A DNA stretch of 64,000 bases from assembly GCA_965230635.1 (NCBI GenBank), contig CBDDLJ010000016.1, forward strand, positions 1-64,000, in the 5' to 3' direction. The position numbers and the translations under genes are program-made. The notes under the pieces were generated by a model that worked only from the letters and a program-made list of their open reading frames with translations, was not told where the DNA came from and made no database searches. This document shows positions 52,999 to 62,792 of the stretch, one piece after another. Position 1 is the first letter of the stretch. Each line of letters starts with the position of its first letter. Source of the DNA: CBDDLJ01 sp965230635. Lineage in GTDB: Bacteria > Pseudomonadota > Gammaproteobacteria > UBA1113.

Positions 52999-53910
52999 TT
53001 GTTCAAAGAAAAAACAGGCGTGCATACTTTTCAAGCTATAATCCAGAAATTACAAGAATTTTGGATGCAACAGGGGTGTGTTATTTTGCAACCCATTGAT
53101 ATTGAGGTGGGAGCGGGTACCTTTCATCCAGCAACATTCTTGCGTTCAATCGGGCCTGAACCTTGGCGTACAGCTTACGTTCAAGCATCAAGAAGACCAA
53201 CAGATGGCCGTTATGGTGAAAATCCTAATCGTTTGCAGCATTTCTTTCAATTTCAAGTGTTATTGAAGCCTTCACCTGATGATATTCAAGAACGTTATCT
53301 TGATTCATTGCGAGCACTGGGTATTGATCCATTAACGGATGATATTCGCTTTGTTGAAGATAACTGGGATTCACCGACGTTAGGTGCTTGGGGGTTAGGT
53401 TGGGAAGTTTGGCAAAATGGCATGGAAATTACACAATTCACTTATTTTCAACAAGTCGGTGGTTTAGAATGTAAGCCAGTGTCAGGGGAGTTAGCCTATG
53501 GTCTAGAGCGTATCGCCATGTATATACAAAATGTAGAAAATGTTTATGATTTGATTTGGACAGCAGGACCACAAGGTGTTGTTACTTACGGCGATATTTT
53601 TCAACAAAATGAAGTAGAAATGTCTACCTATAATTTTGAGCATGCTGATGTTGAATTCCTGTTGAAGCAATTTGAACATTGTGAGACAGAGAGTATGCAA
53701 TTAATTAATCTAAAATTACCGTTACCTGCTTACGAACTGGTGTTAAAAGCGTCTCATACATTTAATTTGCTTGAAGCAAGACATGCTATTTCTGTGACTG
53801 AGCGACAACGTTATATATTACGCGTTAGAACCTTAGCGCGCGCAGTTGCACAAGCTTATTATGATATGCGTGCAGCGTTAGGGTTTCCTTTATTGAAAAC
53901 ACAAGGTTAA
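52999..53910 (+). CDS. glyQ: glycyl-tRNA synthetase alpha subunit
   Basis: The 303-residue catalytic subunit of the bacterial alpha2beta2 enzyme shows TFQAIIQKLQEFWMQQGCVILQP, SRRPTDGRYGENPNRLQHF, FVEDNWDSPTLGAWGLGWEVW and YFQQVGGLECKPVSGELAYGLERIAMY, all strongly conserved. The start is TTG 52999 with GAGAGG upstream. glyS starts 8 bases after the stop. No T-box-like leader is seen, as expected in this group. Confidence 0.97.
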   Translation: MFKEKTGVHTFQAIIQKLQEFWMQQGCVILQPIDIEVGAGTFHPATFLRSIGPEPWRTAYVQASRRPTDGRYGENPNRLQHFFQFQVLLKPSPDDIQERYLDSLRALGIDPLTDDIRFVEDNWDSPTLGAWGLGWEVWQNGMEITQFTYFQQVGGLECKPVSGELAYGLERIAMYIQNVENVYDLIWTAGPQGVVTYGDIFQQNEVEMSTYNFEHADVEFLLKQFEHCETESMQLINLKLPLPAYELVLKASHTFNLLEARHAISVTERQRYILRVRTLARAVAQAYYDMRAALGFPLLKTQG

Positions 53911-53917
53911 TGACATA

Positions 53918-56002
53918 ATGAGAAAAGATTTTTTGCTCGAAATTGGTTGCTGTGAATTGCCAGCGAAACAATTATCCCATTTACAAGAACAGTTAGAGAG
54001 CCAATTTGCACAGGCATTAAAAGCGTTAGAATTAACGTATAGTAATATGACAGTTTATGCAGCACCACGACGTTTAGCATTGCTAATTACAAACTTGGTT
54101 TCTGATCAACCAGCGCACAATATTGAACGACGTGGGCCAGCAAAGCAAGCAGCTTTTGATGCGAGTGGCCAAGCAACAAAAGCTGTTATTGGGTTTGCTA
54201 AGTCTTGCGGTTGTGCTGTTGAGGATTTGCAAGAGCGTGATACCGATAAAGGTGTTTGGTTATTTTATGTCGCAAAACAAGCGGGTAAAAAAATAGAAAA
54301 ATTACTACCTGAGCTAATTAAAAAAGTAATCAATGCTATTCCATTAGCAAAACGTATGCGTTGGGGAGACAGCGATTATGCATTTTTACGACAAATTCGT
54401 TGGATTACATTACTCTGTGGTAATAAGAAAGTGTCAGCAGAAATATACGGCGTCACATCAGGCAATACAAGCTATGGTCATCGTTTTCACTATCCTAATA
54501 AAATTTTACTTTCTCAACCAAGTGATTATGAAAGTGTACTTTATGAGCAGGGCAAAGTCATTGTTTCATTGGATAAGCGGCGTGACATGATCCGACAGCA
54601 AGCAGAGAAAATAGCAGAGCACCATGGTGGATCAGTATTAATTGATGAAGACTTGTTAACTGAAGTTGCTGGTTTAGTTGAATGGCCAGAAGTGTTATTT
54701 GCTAGATTTGAAAAAAAGTTTTTAGCAGTACCACAAGAAGCATTAATTTCTGCGATGCAAGACCATCAAAAATGTTTTCCAGTTGTAGATAATACAGGTA
54801 AAATGCTAGCGAGCTTCATTACTGTTAGCAATATTAAAAGTAAGGAACCAAAACAAGTCATTATTGGTAATGAACGCGTCATGCGAGCACGTTTGGCTGA
54901 TGCTGAATTTTTCTATCAATTGGATTGTAAACAGTGTTTGTCTGATCGTATAGAAAAGATGAAAAACATCATATTTCAAGCAAAATTAGGCTCGCTTTAT
55001 GAGAAAGTGGAACGAGTTGAAAAGTTAGCAATACATATTGCAAGCCTATTGAATATTGATAAACAGCAAGCAAGTCGAGCAGCTTGGTTGTGCAAAGCTG
55101 ATTTATTATCGGATATGGTCGAAGAATTTCCTGATTTGCAAGGCATTATGGGTTATTATTATGCGCTAAATGATGGAGAGGATAAAGAAATTGCAGAAGC
55201 AATTAGGGCTCACTATTTGCCGCGTTTTGCTAAAGATTCATTGCCAGAGTCAAAACTGGGTATAGTGTTAGCATTAGCTGATAGATTAGATACCTTGGTA
55301 GGAATTTTTGGCATTCATCAAGCACCAACTGGAGAAAAAGATCCTTTTGGATTGCGACGTGCGAGTTTGGCGGTATTGCGTATTTTAATTGAAAAGAAAC
55401 TGCCGCTGGATTTAATTAAGTTGTTAACCACAGCAGCACAAGAATATAAAGTTAACTTGCCAAACAACAATATGGTTAATGATTGTTTAAACTATATGTT
55501 AGAACGATTACGATCGTATTTTTTAGCACAAGGTATTACGCCAGACACATTTGCTGCAGTTATGGCGAAAAAACCAACGAGTCCTTTTAATTTCTACCAG
55601 CGAATTAATGCAGTAAAGCAATTTCGTTTATTGCCAGAAGCCAGTGCGTTAGCTGTAGCAAATAAGCGTGTGAGTAAATTACTGGAAAAAGTAGATAATG
55701 AATTCATTTCAACAAGTATTGTGGCAAGCTTGTTTGAAAGTAATGTTGAACAAGAATTAGCTGTTTTATTGCAGCGCAAAAGAGAAGAAATCACACCATT
55801 GATTGAAAAAGCAGACTATGCAGCGGTATTGTTCAGTTTGGCCAGTTTGCGAGAGACGGTTGATAATTTTTTTGATAATGTTATGGTAATGACGGAGGAT
55901 GAAAGTTTACGTAAAAACAGACTGGCTATTTTAGCTAATCTGCGTGAGTTATTTGTTAAAGTTGCAGACATTGCCTTGTTGGCAGAAGAAAAAGCCTTAT
56001 AG
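53918..56002 (+). CDS. glyS: glycyl-tRNA synthetase beta subunit
   Basis: The 694-residue tRNA-binding partner of GlyQ opens with MRKDFLLEIGCCELPAKQL. It has RRGPAKQAAFDASGQATKA, KRMRWGDSDYAFLRQIRWI, PQEALISAMQDHQKCFPV and DPFGLRRASLAVLRI, and a C-terminal anticodon-binding-like region. Length matches E. coli GlyS (689). The gmhB gene begins 11 bases later, giving the common glyQ-glyS-gmhB order. Confidence 0.97.
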   Translation: MRKDFLLEIGCCELPAKQLSHLQEQLESQFAQALKALELTYSNMTVYAAPRRLALLITNLVSDQPAHNIERRGPAKQAAFDASGQATKAVIGFAKSCGCAVEDLQERDTDKGVWLFYVAKQAGKKIEKLLPELIKKVINAIPLAKRMRWGDSDYAFLRQIRWITLLCGNKKVSAEIYGVTSGNTSYGHRFHYPNKILLSQPSDYESVLYEQGKVIVSLDKRRDMIRQQAEKIAEHHGGSVLIDEDLLTEVAGLVEWPEVLFARFEKKFLAVPQEALISAMQDHQKCFPVVDNTGKMLASFITVSNIKSKEPKQVIIGNERVMRARLADAEFFYQLDCKQCLSDRIEKMKNIIFQAKLGSLYEKVERVEKLAIHIASLLNIDKQQASRAAWLCKADLLSDMVEEFPDLQGIMGYYYALNDGEDKEIAEAIRAHYLPRFAKDSLPESKLGIVLALADRLDTLVGIFGIHQAPTGEKDPFGLRRASLAVLRILIEKKLPLDLIKLLTTAAQEYKVNLPNNNMVNDCLNYMLERLRSYFLAQGITPDTFAAVMAKKPTSPFNFYQRINAVKQFRLLPEASALAVANKRVSKLLEKVDNEFISTSIVASLFESNVEQELAVLLQRKREEITPLIEKADYAAVLFSLASLRETVDNFFDNVMVMTEDESLRKNRLAILANLRELFVKVADIALLAEEKAL

Positions 56003-56012
56003 GTTAAGAGTA

Positions 56013-56567
56013 ATGAAGAGTTACCAACTAATATTACTTGATAGAGATGGCGTGATTAACTATGAGTCGGCTGACTATATTCGTTGTGTTAGTGATTGGG
56101 TAGCTATTCCTGGTAGTTTGGCAGCAATTGCGAAGTTAAATAAGCAAGGTTTTAAAGTGGCAGTTGTAACCAATCAATCGGGGATAGCTCGCGGGTTTTA
56201 TGATGAAGATGACTTATTTTCCATTCATGAAAAAATGAAATTAGCTTTAGCCAAAGAGAGAGGAAAGGTTGATGCTATTTTTTACTGTCCTCATCACCCG
56301 GATGAGCAATGTGAGTGTCGAAAACCTAAGCCTGGTTTATTATTACAAGCGTTGCAGCATTTTCAAGTGCAACCACAAGAAGCAATTTTAATAGGTGATT
56401 CAAAACGTGATATCATGGCAGCTAATCAAATTGGTTGTGATGTTATTTTAGTAGAAACAGGTAATGGTAAATCTGAAAAGAAAAACTTAGATGATGTTGA
56501 TATACCTGTTTTAGCTAATTTACGTGCGGCTGTAAAATATATTATTCAACAACAGGAAACTAATTAA
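56013..56567 (+). CDS. gmhB: D,D-heptose 1,7-bisphosphate phosphatase
   Basis: The 184-residue HAD-family phosphatase of ADP-heptose (LPS core) synthesis has the nucleophile motif LLDRDGVINYES, VTNQSGIARG, and the zinc loop CPHHPDEQCECRKPKPGLL (three Cys and His) that marks GmhB. ILIGDSKRDIMAA follows. ATG 56013, with AAGAG upstream, is preferred over an in-frame start inside glyS. The stop abuts the start of the flavoprotein gene. Confidence 0.93.
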   Translation: MKSYQLILLDRDGVINYESADYIRCVSDWVAIPGSLAAIAKLNKQGFKVAVVTNQSGIARGFYDEDDLFSIHEKMKLALAKERGKVDAIFYCPHHPDEQCECRKPKPGLLLQALQHFQVQPQEAILIGDSKRDIMAANQIGCDVILVETGNGKSEKKNLDDVDIPVLANLRAAVKYIIQQQETN

Positions 56568-57302
56568 ATGGCAATCAAGACATTTCCTTTAACATTAAAG
56601 TGGGCGCATATGTTGGCGCCAGGGGTACGACATTTGGCTTTTGTCAAAGAGCACGGTGAAGTGCTTGATTATACTCCTGGACAATTTATTAGCATTCATT
56701 TTATGTCATCTGATGAAAAACCATTAAGACGTAGTTATAGTATTGCAACGATTCCTGGACAAAGTAATTATATTGAAATGTCATTATCGTTTTTGAAAGG
56801 TGGGGAAGCTTCTAACTACTTATTCGGGTTGGAGCCAGGTGATACTGTTCAAGCAAGTGGGCCTTATGGTCGTTTAGTTTTACGTGATGATCAGCCAGGA
56901 CGTTACATACTGGTTGCAACAGGGACTGGTGTCACGCCATACCGTAGCATGTTGCCAGAACTAGCTAAGCGCATGCAAGCAAATTCAGGGTTAAAAGTTG
57001 TATTGTTGTTAGGTGTGCGTACGCATAGTGATCAATTGTACACAAAAGATTTTATAGAGTTTTCTAAACAAAATCCTAACTTTGATTTTCGTTTGTATTA
57101 TAGTCGAGAAATTCCTAAAGACCCACAATTCTACGAATACAGTGGTTATGTACAGACAGCTTTTTCAGATTTATCCTTGGATACTGAAAAAGATATATTT
57201 TATCTCTGTGGTAATCCACATATGGTTGATAATGCGGTTGATTTGCTCAAAGAAAAAGGATTTGTTCTTCAGCAAATAAGGCGTGAAAAGTATATTTCAT
57301 AG
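56568..57302 (+). CDS. ferredoxin-NADP reductase-like flavoprotein
   Basis: The 244-residue FAD/NAD(P) oxidoreductase has PGQFISIHF, the FAD motif LRRSYSIATIP, GEASNYLFGLEPGD and the NAD(P) motif ILVATGTGVTPYRSML, with FYLCGNPHMVD near the end. No iron-sulfur or oxygenase domain is attached. It is close in layout to Fpr-type reductases that pass electrons to ferredoxin or flavodoxin. It starts directly at the gmhB stop. Confidence 0.87.
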   Translation: MAIKTFPLTLKWAHMLAPGVRHLAFVKEHGEVLDYTPGQFISIHFMSSDEKPLRRSYSIATIPGQSNYIEMSLSFLKGGEASNYLFGLEPGDTVQASGPYGRLVLRDDQPGRYILVATGTGVTPYRSMLPELAKRMQANSGLKVVLLLGVRTHSDQLYTKDFIEFSKQNPNFDFRLYYSREIPKDPQFYEYSGYVQTAFSDLSLDTEKDIFYLCGNPHMVDNAVDLLKEKGFVLQQIRREKYIS

Positions 57303-57373
57303 TCATAAAATATAGTATTTAAAAATATTCCATTTTATCTACTGATAGTGCATGTGTATTTTTCCAACTATAT

Positions 57374-59284
57374 TTAATGCTGTAAATAGCGCAATAAAAT
57401 AGTTGTCAGTTTTTTGTCAGAAATGGGCTTGCTGATAAAGTCTTTCATTCCTGCTGAAATACAAAGGCTACGATCATTTTCAGATGCATGGGCAGTTAGT
57501 GCAATAACGGGTGTTTTTTTGATTATATTTTCCTTGAGTAGTCTTGCGGTAACGTCAATACCGCTGATGTCAGGTAAGCCTATATCCATAAAAATGATAT
57601 TATAATTATCGCTAGCTAATTGTAATGCTTTTTCTCCACAATTGGCAATGTCTACTTTACAGCCGTGTTTTTTTAACATGATATTAATAATTTTTTGGTT
57701 AATAGGATTATCTTCAACAAGAAGAATAGATGGTTCTGGTATTCTTTCTAATTTGATGGCTTTAGCTTTATTGCTGGTTTGCTCTTGCATATGTTGGCAG
57801 GCTTTAGTTAGTATGCCAATAATTTCAGGAGATTTTAAATGGGTATTAAGAAAATCAAAAATTTCATTGTGACTGTCAAATAAAACTTTATTGTTAGGTT
57901 CTCCGTAAACTATTATACAAGGTGTTATAGCATTCGAGAGGGAAAGCAGCTGTTTAGTGAAATTTTTATTATCGACTAATGCTTGGTCATTTATTAATAT
58001 GACTTGGTAAGGTTTTTCTTTATTTTGATTTTGTATTAATGACAAAGCTAAGCTATTATTAGCATGAACAATATTATGCGCAGAAATCTTGTTTACCATA
58101 AATTTTGCTCTTTTGATGTCATTATCAATAACTAAGAAATTAAATTTGTCAGAAAAGTTTAACCATTCAACTAATTGAACATTTTCTTTTTGCTGCTTTA
58201 ATGTTAGTTTGCAGAAAAATATGGATCCTTTTCCTTTTTGACTATTAACAGAAATTTCACCATGCATCTTTTTAACTAAATATTTAACAATAGCTAGTCC
58301 TAACCCACTACCTTGCATTTTTTCAGTATAATTTGGTTTTATTTGGTAAAACCTAGTAAAAATATTATGGATTTTTTCTTTTGCTATCCCTATGCCTGTA
58401 TCTTCTACAGAAATTTGCAGGGTTACTTTTTCGCTATCATGTTCAATCGCGTCAATGGCAAGTAGTACGTGACCTTGTGCAGTAAATTTTATTGCATTAC
58501 CAATCAAGTTAATTAATATTTGCTTGATCCGACGAAAATCACCTAATAAAAATCGAGGAACTGATTCGTTATAAGTTAGTATTAATTTTAAACTTTTCTG
58601 CTCTGCTAAAAATTTCAATTGAGAAATGGTGTCGTCAACTAAAGTGCGCAAATCAAAAGGCTCTTCAGAAAACTCTATCTGATCTGCTTCAATCTTGGCC
58701 AAGTCAAGTATGTCGTCAATTAATGATTTTAGAATTTCACCCGAAGATAAAATATCATTAATGAATTCTTGGTGGGTAGGTAATAAATCTTGGGTACGAA
58801 GGATTTGCGCTAAGCCGATAATAGCAGTTAACGGTGTTCGCAAGTCATGACTCATGCAAGCTAAAAATTTTGATTTTGCTTGCGCTGCTGCCAACGCTTT
58901 TTCGCAGGTGGTTTCCAACGCTATTTGTTTTTTATAGAGTTCCGTCACATCAGTTCCTGTGGCGATAATACCAATAATTTTATTGTCTTGATCATAGCGA
59001 GGCTTTTTAGCAAACAGAATATGCTTTATATTACCATTTTTGTGTTGAAAAGATTCTTTATGTTGACAACTGTAATTTAATGTAAGGATTTCGCTATCAT
59101 TTTGTTGAATTTTTTTCTGATTTTTTTCATCAGTTAAATCCGATAGTGTTAGCTCAAGAATGTCTTTTGGTGAAGAGTAGCCTAATAAATTAGCAAATGC
59201 GTCATTGCATCCCTGTAAACATAAAGAGGTATCTTTCCAATAGATAATGCCTGGTAACTCATTTAAATGCTTATTGTCAATCAT
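57374..59284 (-). CDS. hybrid sensor histidine kinase (PAS-HisKA-ATPase-REC)
   Basis: The 636-residue protein has no membrane segment, so sensing should be cytoplasmic. A PAS domain (residues 1-115: LPGIIYWKDTSLCLQGCNDAF) is followed by HisKA with the phosphorylated His in CMSHDLRTPLTAI. The ATPase domain has N box LINLIGNAIKFT, GIGIAKEKI and GSGLGLAIV. A degenerate receiver-like segment (about 375-490) follows. The C-terminal receiver (about 515-636) has LLVEDNPINQK, phospho-acceptor Asp in IIFMDIGLPD and Lys in FISKPIS. There is no HPt domain and no partner gene adjacent. Confidence 0.9.
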   Translation of the reverse strand: MIDNKHLNELPGIIYWKDTSLCLQGCNDAFANLLGYSSPKDILELTLSDLTDEKNQKKIQQNDSEILTLNYSCQHKESFQHKNGNIKHILFAKKPRYDQDNKIIGIIATGTDVTELYKKQIALETTCEKALAAAQAKSKFLACMSHDLRTPLTAIIGLAQILRTQDLLPTHQEFINDILSSGEILKSLIDDILDLAKIEADQIEFSEEPFDLRTLVDDTISQLKFLAEQKSLKLILTYNESVPRFLLGDFRRIKQILINLIGNAIKFTAQGHVLLAIDAIEHDSEKVTLQISVEDTGIGIAKEKIHNIFTRFYQIKPNYTEKMQGSGLGLAIVKYLVKKMHGEISVNSQKGKGSIFFCKLTLKQQKENVQLVEWLNFSDKFNFLVIDNDIKRAKFMVNKISAHNIVHANNSLALSLIQNQNKEKPYQVILINDQALVDNKNFTKQLLSLSNAITPCIIVYGEPNNKVLFDSHNEIFDFLNTHLKSPEIIGILTKACQHMQEQTSNKAKAIKLERIPEPSILLVEDNPINQKIINIMLKKHGCKVDIANCGEKALQLASDNYNIIFMDIGLPDISGIDVTARLLKENIIKKTPVIALTAHASENDRSLCISAGMKDFISKPISDKKLTTILLRYLQH

Positions 59285-59678
59285 GTCAATTAACTGTCCT
59301 GGACAAAATTTGTTCTATTCATTTAGTACGAGTATATAAAAAAAATTATAAACCTATTTTGATATGAAGCTAGCTTTTATTACGTTTCAATGCAAAAATA
59401 GTTGTAATTTAATACAGCCATATAAAATTTAGCCATTGTATCGTAGCAATTAAACGAAAATGATAAAGATTGCGACAATAGGCATTAACTATCGAATGTA
59501 AAATAATATGTTGGTTATTATTTCACAGATGAAAATTGATAATGAATGTTTCATTTGAGTGAAGGTTGATGTAAATATGAGTGAAAAAAGTGTCGTGTAC
59601 ATGATGAAAAACACTTTTTGACGGTGTATTTTTTTACAAGATAACGTTAACGCATAGACATTCGGATAAAAATGCTGA
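59285..59678. other. divergent non-coding region
   Basis: There are 394 bases between the hybrid kinase start and the AlkD-like gene. It is very AT-rich. I see no gene, hairpin with T run, or good promoter match. Confidence 0.35.
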
Positions 59679-59714
59679 ATGCGCTATTGTAAAAAATCAT
59701 TACAGGGGGGAGAG

Positions 59715-60422
59715 ATGATACAATTAGTACAATTATCTGATGAGTTGCAGGCAATGTCGGATCCAGCAAAAGCAAAGGTATCACGTTCATTTTTTAAAAC
59801 AGGGCCTGGAGAGTATGCTGAGGGTGAGCAATTCTTAGGTATTGCTATGTCACAATTAAGAGATGTTGCTAAAAGTTATCAAAATTTGCCTTTGACAAAG
59901 GTTAAAACATTATTACAAAGTAAATGGCATGAAGGAAAAATTGTTGCCGTATTGATATTATTAGCAAAGTATTCTTGCAGTGATCATTTGAAGAAAAAGC
60001 AAAGTATCGTTAATTTTTACAGTAAATATAGAAGAAAAATAAATAATTGGGATTTAGTTGATATGAGCGCGCCACATATTATTGGCCATTTTCATTATAT
60101 ATCGAAACAACCCTTGCCCCACCAATGGCTGCAAGAAGCTAATCTTTGGTCGCGTCGAATTGTCATTGTAGCAACGCATTATTTCATTAAACGTCATGAT
60201 TTTACCAATATTTTATCCTATGCAAGCCAATTACTTGAAGAACCAGAAGATTTAATTCATAAAGCGACAGGTTGGATGCTGCGAGAAGTTGGCAAATGTG
60301 ATGAAAATACATTGACTTGCTTTTTAGATGAATACGCAACAAGAATGCCCAGGACAATGTTGCGCTATGCTATTGAAAAATTAACAAGAAAACAACGCAT
60401 GTATTACATGCGAAAAATTTAG
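59715..60422 (+). CDS. AlkD-like DNA alkylation repair protein
   Basis: The 235-residue all-helical protein matches the HEAT-like AlkD/AlkC glycosylase family. It has SRSFFKTGPGEYAEGEQFLGIAMSQLRDVAK, WDLVDMSAPHIIG (family motif with Trp and Asp), RRIVIVATHYFIKRHDF and KATGWMLREVGKCD near the end. These enzymes remove bulky or positively charged N3/N7 alkyl bases without base flipping. GGGGGGAG directly precedes ATG 59715; the frame upstream of it is not used. Confidence 0.88.
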   Translation: MIQLVQLSDELQAMSDPAKAKVSRSFFKTGPGEYAEGEQFLGIAMSQLRDVAKSYQNLPLTKVKTLLQSKWHEGKIVAVLILLAKYSCSDHLKKKQSIVNFYSKYRRKINNWDLVDMSAPHIIGHFHYISKQPLPHQWLQEANLWSRRIVIVATHYFIKRHDFTNILSYASQLLEEPEDLIHKATGWMLREVGKCDENTLTCFLDEYATRMPRTMLRYAIEKLTRKQRMYYMRKI

Positions 60423-60700
60423 GCTGAACTTAACATTCTATACATACATTAGCGAGAGTAGAGGTGACATCATATGTTGCTGATTGCATTGCTAGTAAAC
60501 GTTCCTACCTGGGTTAATGTGACTCCGAATTCTGGTGTGCTATATAGATGACAGAATGGATATTTTTAAGTCAGATTTTGTTGTTGAATTGGCCAATGAT
60601 AAATGTTCTAAGAAAAATGCTGAATAGTGATAACTATGTCTTTTTAACTGGTATAACAGGTGTTATAGTAATAACGGGTGAACAAAAACTTGGCAGAAAA

Positions 60701-61951
60701 ATGAATAGTCCAAACTATGATATTGTTATTGTTGGAGGGGGGATTGTTGGCTTGACGTTGGCAGCAGCTCTAGCTAAATACCCATTAAAAATCAGTGTGT
60801 TAGAAAAATCAATGCAGCAACAGCCTAGCTGTTTAGCGACTTGCTACGCACAACGAGTGAGTGCTATCACACTGGCATCAGAAAGTGCTTTTCGTCAATT
60901 AGGTGTTTGGCAAGCAATGGCTGATAGGCGGGTCAATTCGTTTCAACGTATGTTTGTATGGGATAGTATCGGTCAGGGAAGTATCGCATTTGATGCGGGT
61001 AAAATAGGTCAACAATATCTTGGTCATATTATTGAAAATCAAGTAATCACTGATGCGTTAACTGCACTATTGCAACAACAGCAAAATGTCAATTTGTACT
61101 ATGGTGTAAGCTGCGAAGATTATACTTCTTATGAAAATCATGCTGAAATCAGCACAGAAAAACATGGAAGTATTTCTGCCACTCTTTTTATTGCTGCTGA
61201 TGGTGTTTTTTCTTGGTTGCGTCAACAAGCAGGAATAGAGCAACACATTAAACCTTATCAGCAAACAGCTATTGTCGCAACAGTGGCTTGTGAAAAATCG
61301 CACCAAGATACCGCGTGGCAAAGTTTTTTACCGAGTGGGCCTTTAGCTTTTTTACCATTACAATCGTTAAAAGATCAGAAAAATATCTGCTCAATTGTTT
61401 GGTCAGTAGAGACAACAGAAGCTGAACGCTTATTGCAATTGCCTACAGATGTATTTAATCAAACATTAGCTGAAGCATTTACATTCAAGTTGGGAAAAGT
61501 CAATGTTCTCGATCAGCGACTAAGTTTTCCGCTAATTATGCGTCATGCAAAAAACTACTTCCAGGATCATGTTGTTTTAATGGGAGATGCTGCTCATACT
61601 ATTCATCCATTAGCTGGACAGGGATTAAATTTAGGGATTTTAGATGCGCTGGCATTCAGCGACTGTGTTAGTCAAGCATTGATGAAAAATAAATCGCTTA
61701 CCAGTACAACGCTATTGCGCCGTTATGAACGTTGGCGTAAAACAGACAATCAAATTATGCTCAAAGCAATGTCAGGATTTAAACAGCTTTTTAGTAATGA
61801 TATACAATGGTTAGCAGCTTTACGTAGTTATGGCTTAACAATAACAAATCACATCTCGCCAATGAAACAATTTTTCATGCGATATGCCATGGGGTTGTCT
61901 GGCAATTTGCCGTCGTTAGCTCGTTACCAATCTTCTTTATTTCTAGATTAG
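60701..61951 (+). CDS. UbiH/UbiF/VisC-family FAD-dependent hydroxylase
   Basis: The 416-residue flavin monooxygenase of the ubiquinone hydroxylase group has IVIVGGGIVGLTLAAALAK (FAD), QRVSAITLASESAF, LFIAADGVFSWLRQQAG (DG motif) and VVLMGDAAHTIHPLAGQGLNLG. Which ring position it hydroxylates (UbiH, UbiF or UbiI) cannot be decided. ATG 60701 gives the family length. The upstream in-frame extension to 60548 is unlike the family, but no strong ribosome binding site marks either start. UbiD at 12.6 kb serves the same pathway. Confidence 0.88.
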   Translation: MNSPNYDIVIVGGGIVGLTLAAALAKYPLKISVLEKSMQQQPSCLATCYAQRVSAITLASESAFRQLGVWQAMADRRVNSFQRMFVWDSIGQGSIAFDAGKIGQQYLGHIIENQVITDALTALLQQQQNVNLYYGVSCEDYTSYENHAEISTEKHGSISATLFIAADGVFSWLRQQAGIEQHIKPYQQTAIVATVACEKSHQDTAWQSFLPSGPLAFLPLQSLKDQKNICSIVWSVETTEAERLLQLPTDVFNQTLAEAFTFKLGKVNVLDQRLSFPLIMRHAKNYFQDHVVLMGDAAHTIHPLAGQGLNLGILDALAFSDCVSQALMKNKSLTSTTLLRRYERWRKTDNQIMLKAMSGFKQLFSNDIQWLAALRSYGLTITNHISPMKQFFMRYAMGLSGNLPSLARYQSSLFLD

Positions 61952-61967
61952 CTTTGTATAAAATAAT

Positions 61968-61997
61968 TTGCACTCAATGCCATAGATAAAATAGTAT
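61968..61997 (+). promoter_or_regulatory. possible sigma-70 promoter for ompR
   Basis: TTGCAC (61968-61973) and TAGTAT (61992-61997) are 18 bases apart, 33 bases ahead of the ompR ATG. The match is moderate and unproven. Confidence 0.3.
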
Positions 61998-62030
61998 GTC
62001 TAAACTAGACACTATAAATGGAGTATAAGA

Positions 62031-62792
62031 ATGTCAACAACAGACAGGATACAAACATTATTAATTGTTGATGATGATCATGATATCCGTGAATTATTAG
62101 CAGAAACGTTAATTAAATACCATTATAATGTATTATGTGCCTGTGATGGCAAAGAAATGTTTTCTCAATTAGAAAAAAACAAAGTAGATTTGATCATTTT
62201 AGACATTATGCTTCCTGGAGACGATGGCTTTGCTTTGTGCCGGAAAATTCGAATGCATTCATTAATTCCTATTATCATGTTAACAGCAATTGGTGAAGAA
62301 ACAGATCGCATTGTTGGTTTAGAAGTGGGAGCTGATGATTATTTGGCAAAGCCATTTAGTCCACGTGAGTTGGTTGCTCGAATTAAAGCCGTGTTGCGCC
62401 GTTCAGGAGAAGGTTTAGCAAACGCTGGCAACACTGTCCAAATTAACAATGCAGCAGAAAAATTGCATTTTGCTAATTGGGTTTTAAATTTAGGCACACG
62501 CCGTTTGGTATCGCCTGATGGCTTGGAAATTTCCATGAGTGCTGGCGAATTTAATTTATTAGCTACCTTTTTGCAATATCCAATGCGAGTTCTTAGTCGT
62601 GATCATTTATTGGAGTTGACACGTAATAGAACTGCAGGCCCTTATGATCGTAGTATTGATATTCAAGTTAGCCGTATTCGACAAAAAATTGAAAAAAATC
62701 ATAAAGATCCTCAAATTATTATTACTGTTAGAGGCGGGGGTTATATGTTAAATGCTCATGTAAAAACTGAAAGGGAAATTCGAAGTGCCTAG
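62031..62792 (+). CDS. ompR: OmpR-family response regulator
   Basis: The 253-residue regulator has a receiver domain (LLIVDDDHDIRELLAETL, phospho-acceptor Asp in LIILDIMLPGDDG, Lys in DYLAKPFSPRELVARIKAVLRR). The C-terminal winged helix has MSAGEFNLLATFLQYP, LSRDHLLELTRNR, DRSIDIQVSRIRQKIE and the TVRGGGYML wing. TGGAG lies 8 bases before ATG. The kinase gene starts within its last codons. Named OmpR by overall likeness and pairing; the regulon is unknown. Confidence 0.9.
   Translation: MSTTDRIQTLLIVDDDHDIRELLAETLIKYHYNVLCACDGKEMFSQLEKNKVDLIILDIMLPGDDGFALCRKIRMHSLIPIIMLTAIGEETDRIVGLEVGADDYLAKPFSPRELVARIKAVLRRSGEGLANAGNTVQINNAAEKLHFANWVLNLGTRRLVSPDGLEISMSAGEFNLLATFLQYPMRVLSRDHLLELTRNRTAGPYDRSIDIQVSRIRQKIEKNHKDPQIIITVRGGGYMLNAHVKTEREIRSA

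Noticed and set aside
60548..60700. N-terminal extension of the ubiquinone hydroxylase
   Set aside because: The residues are unlike the family; the FAD motif lies normally placed from ATG 60701.
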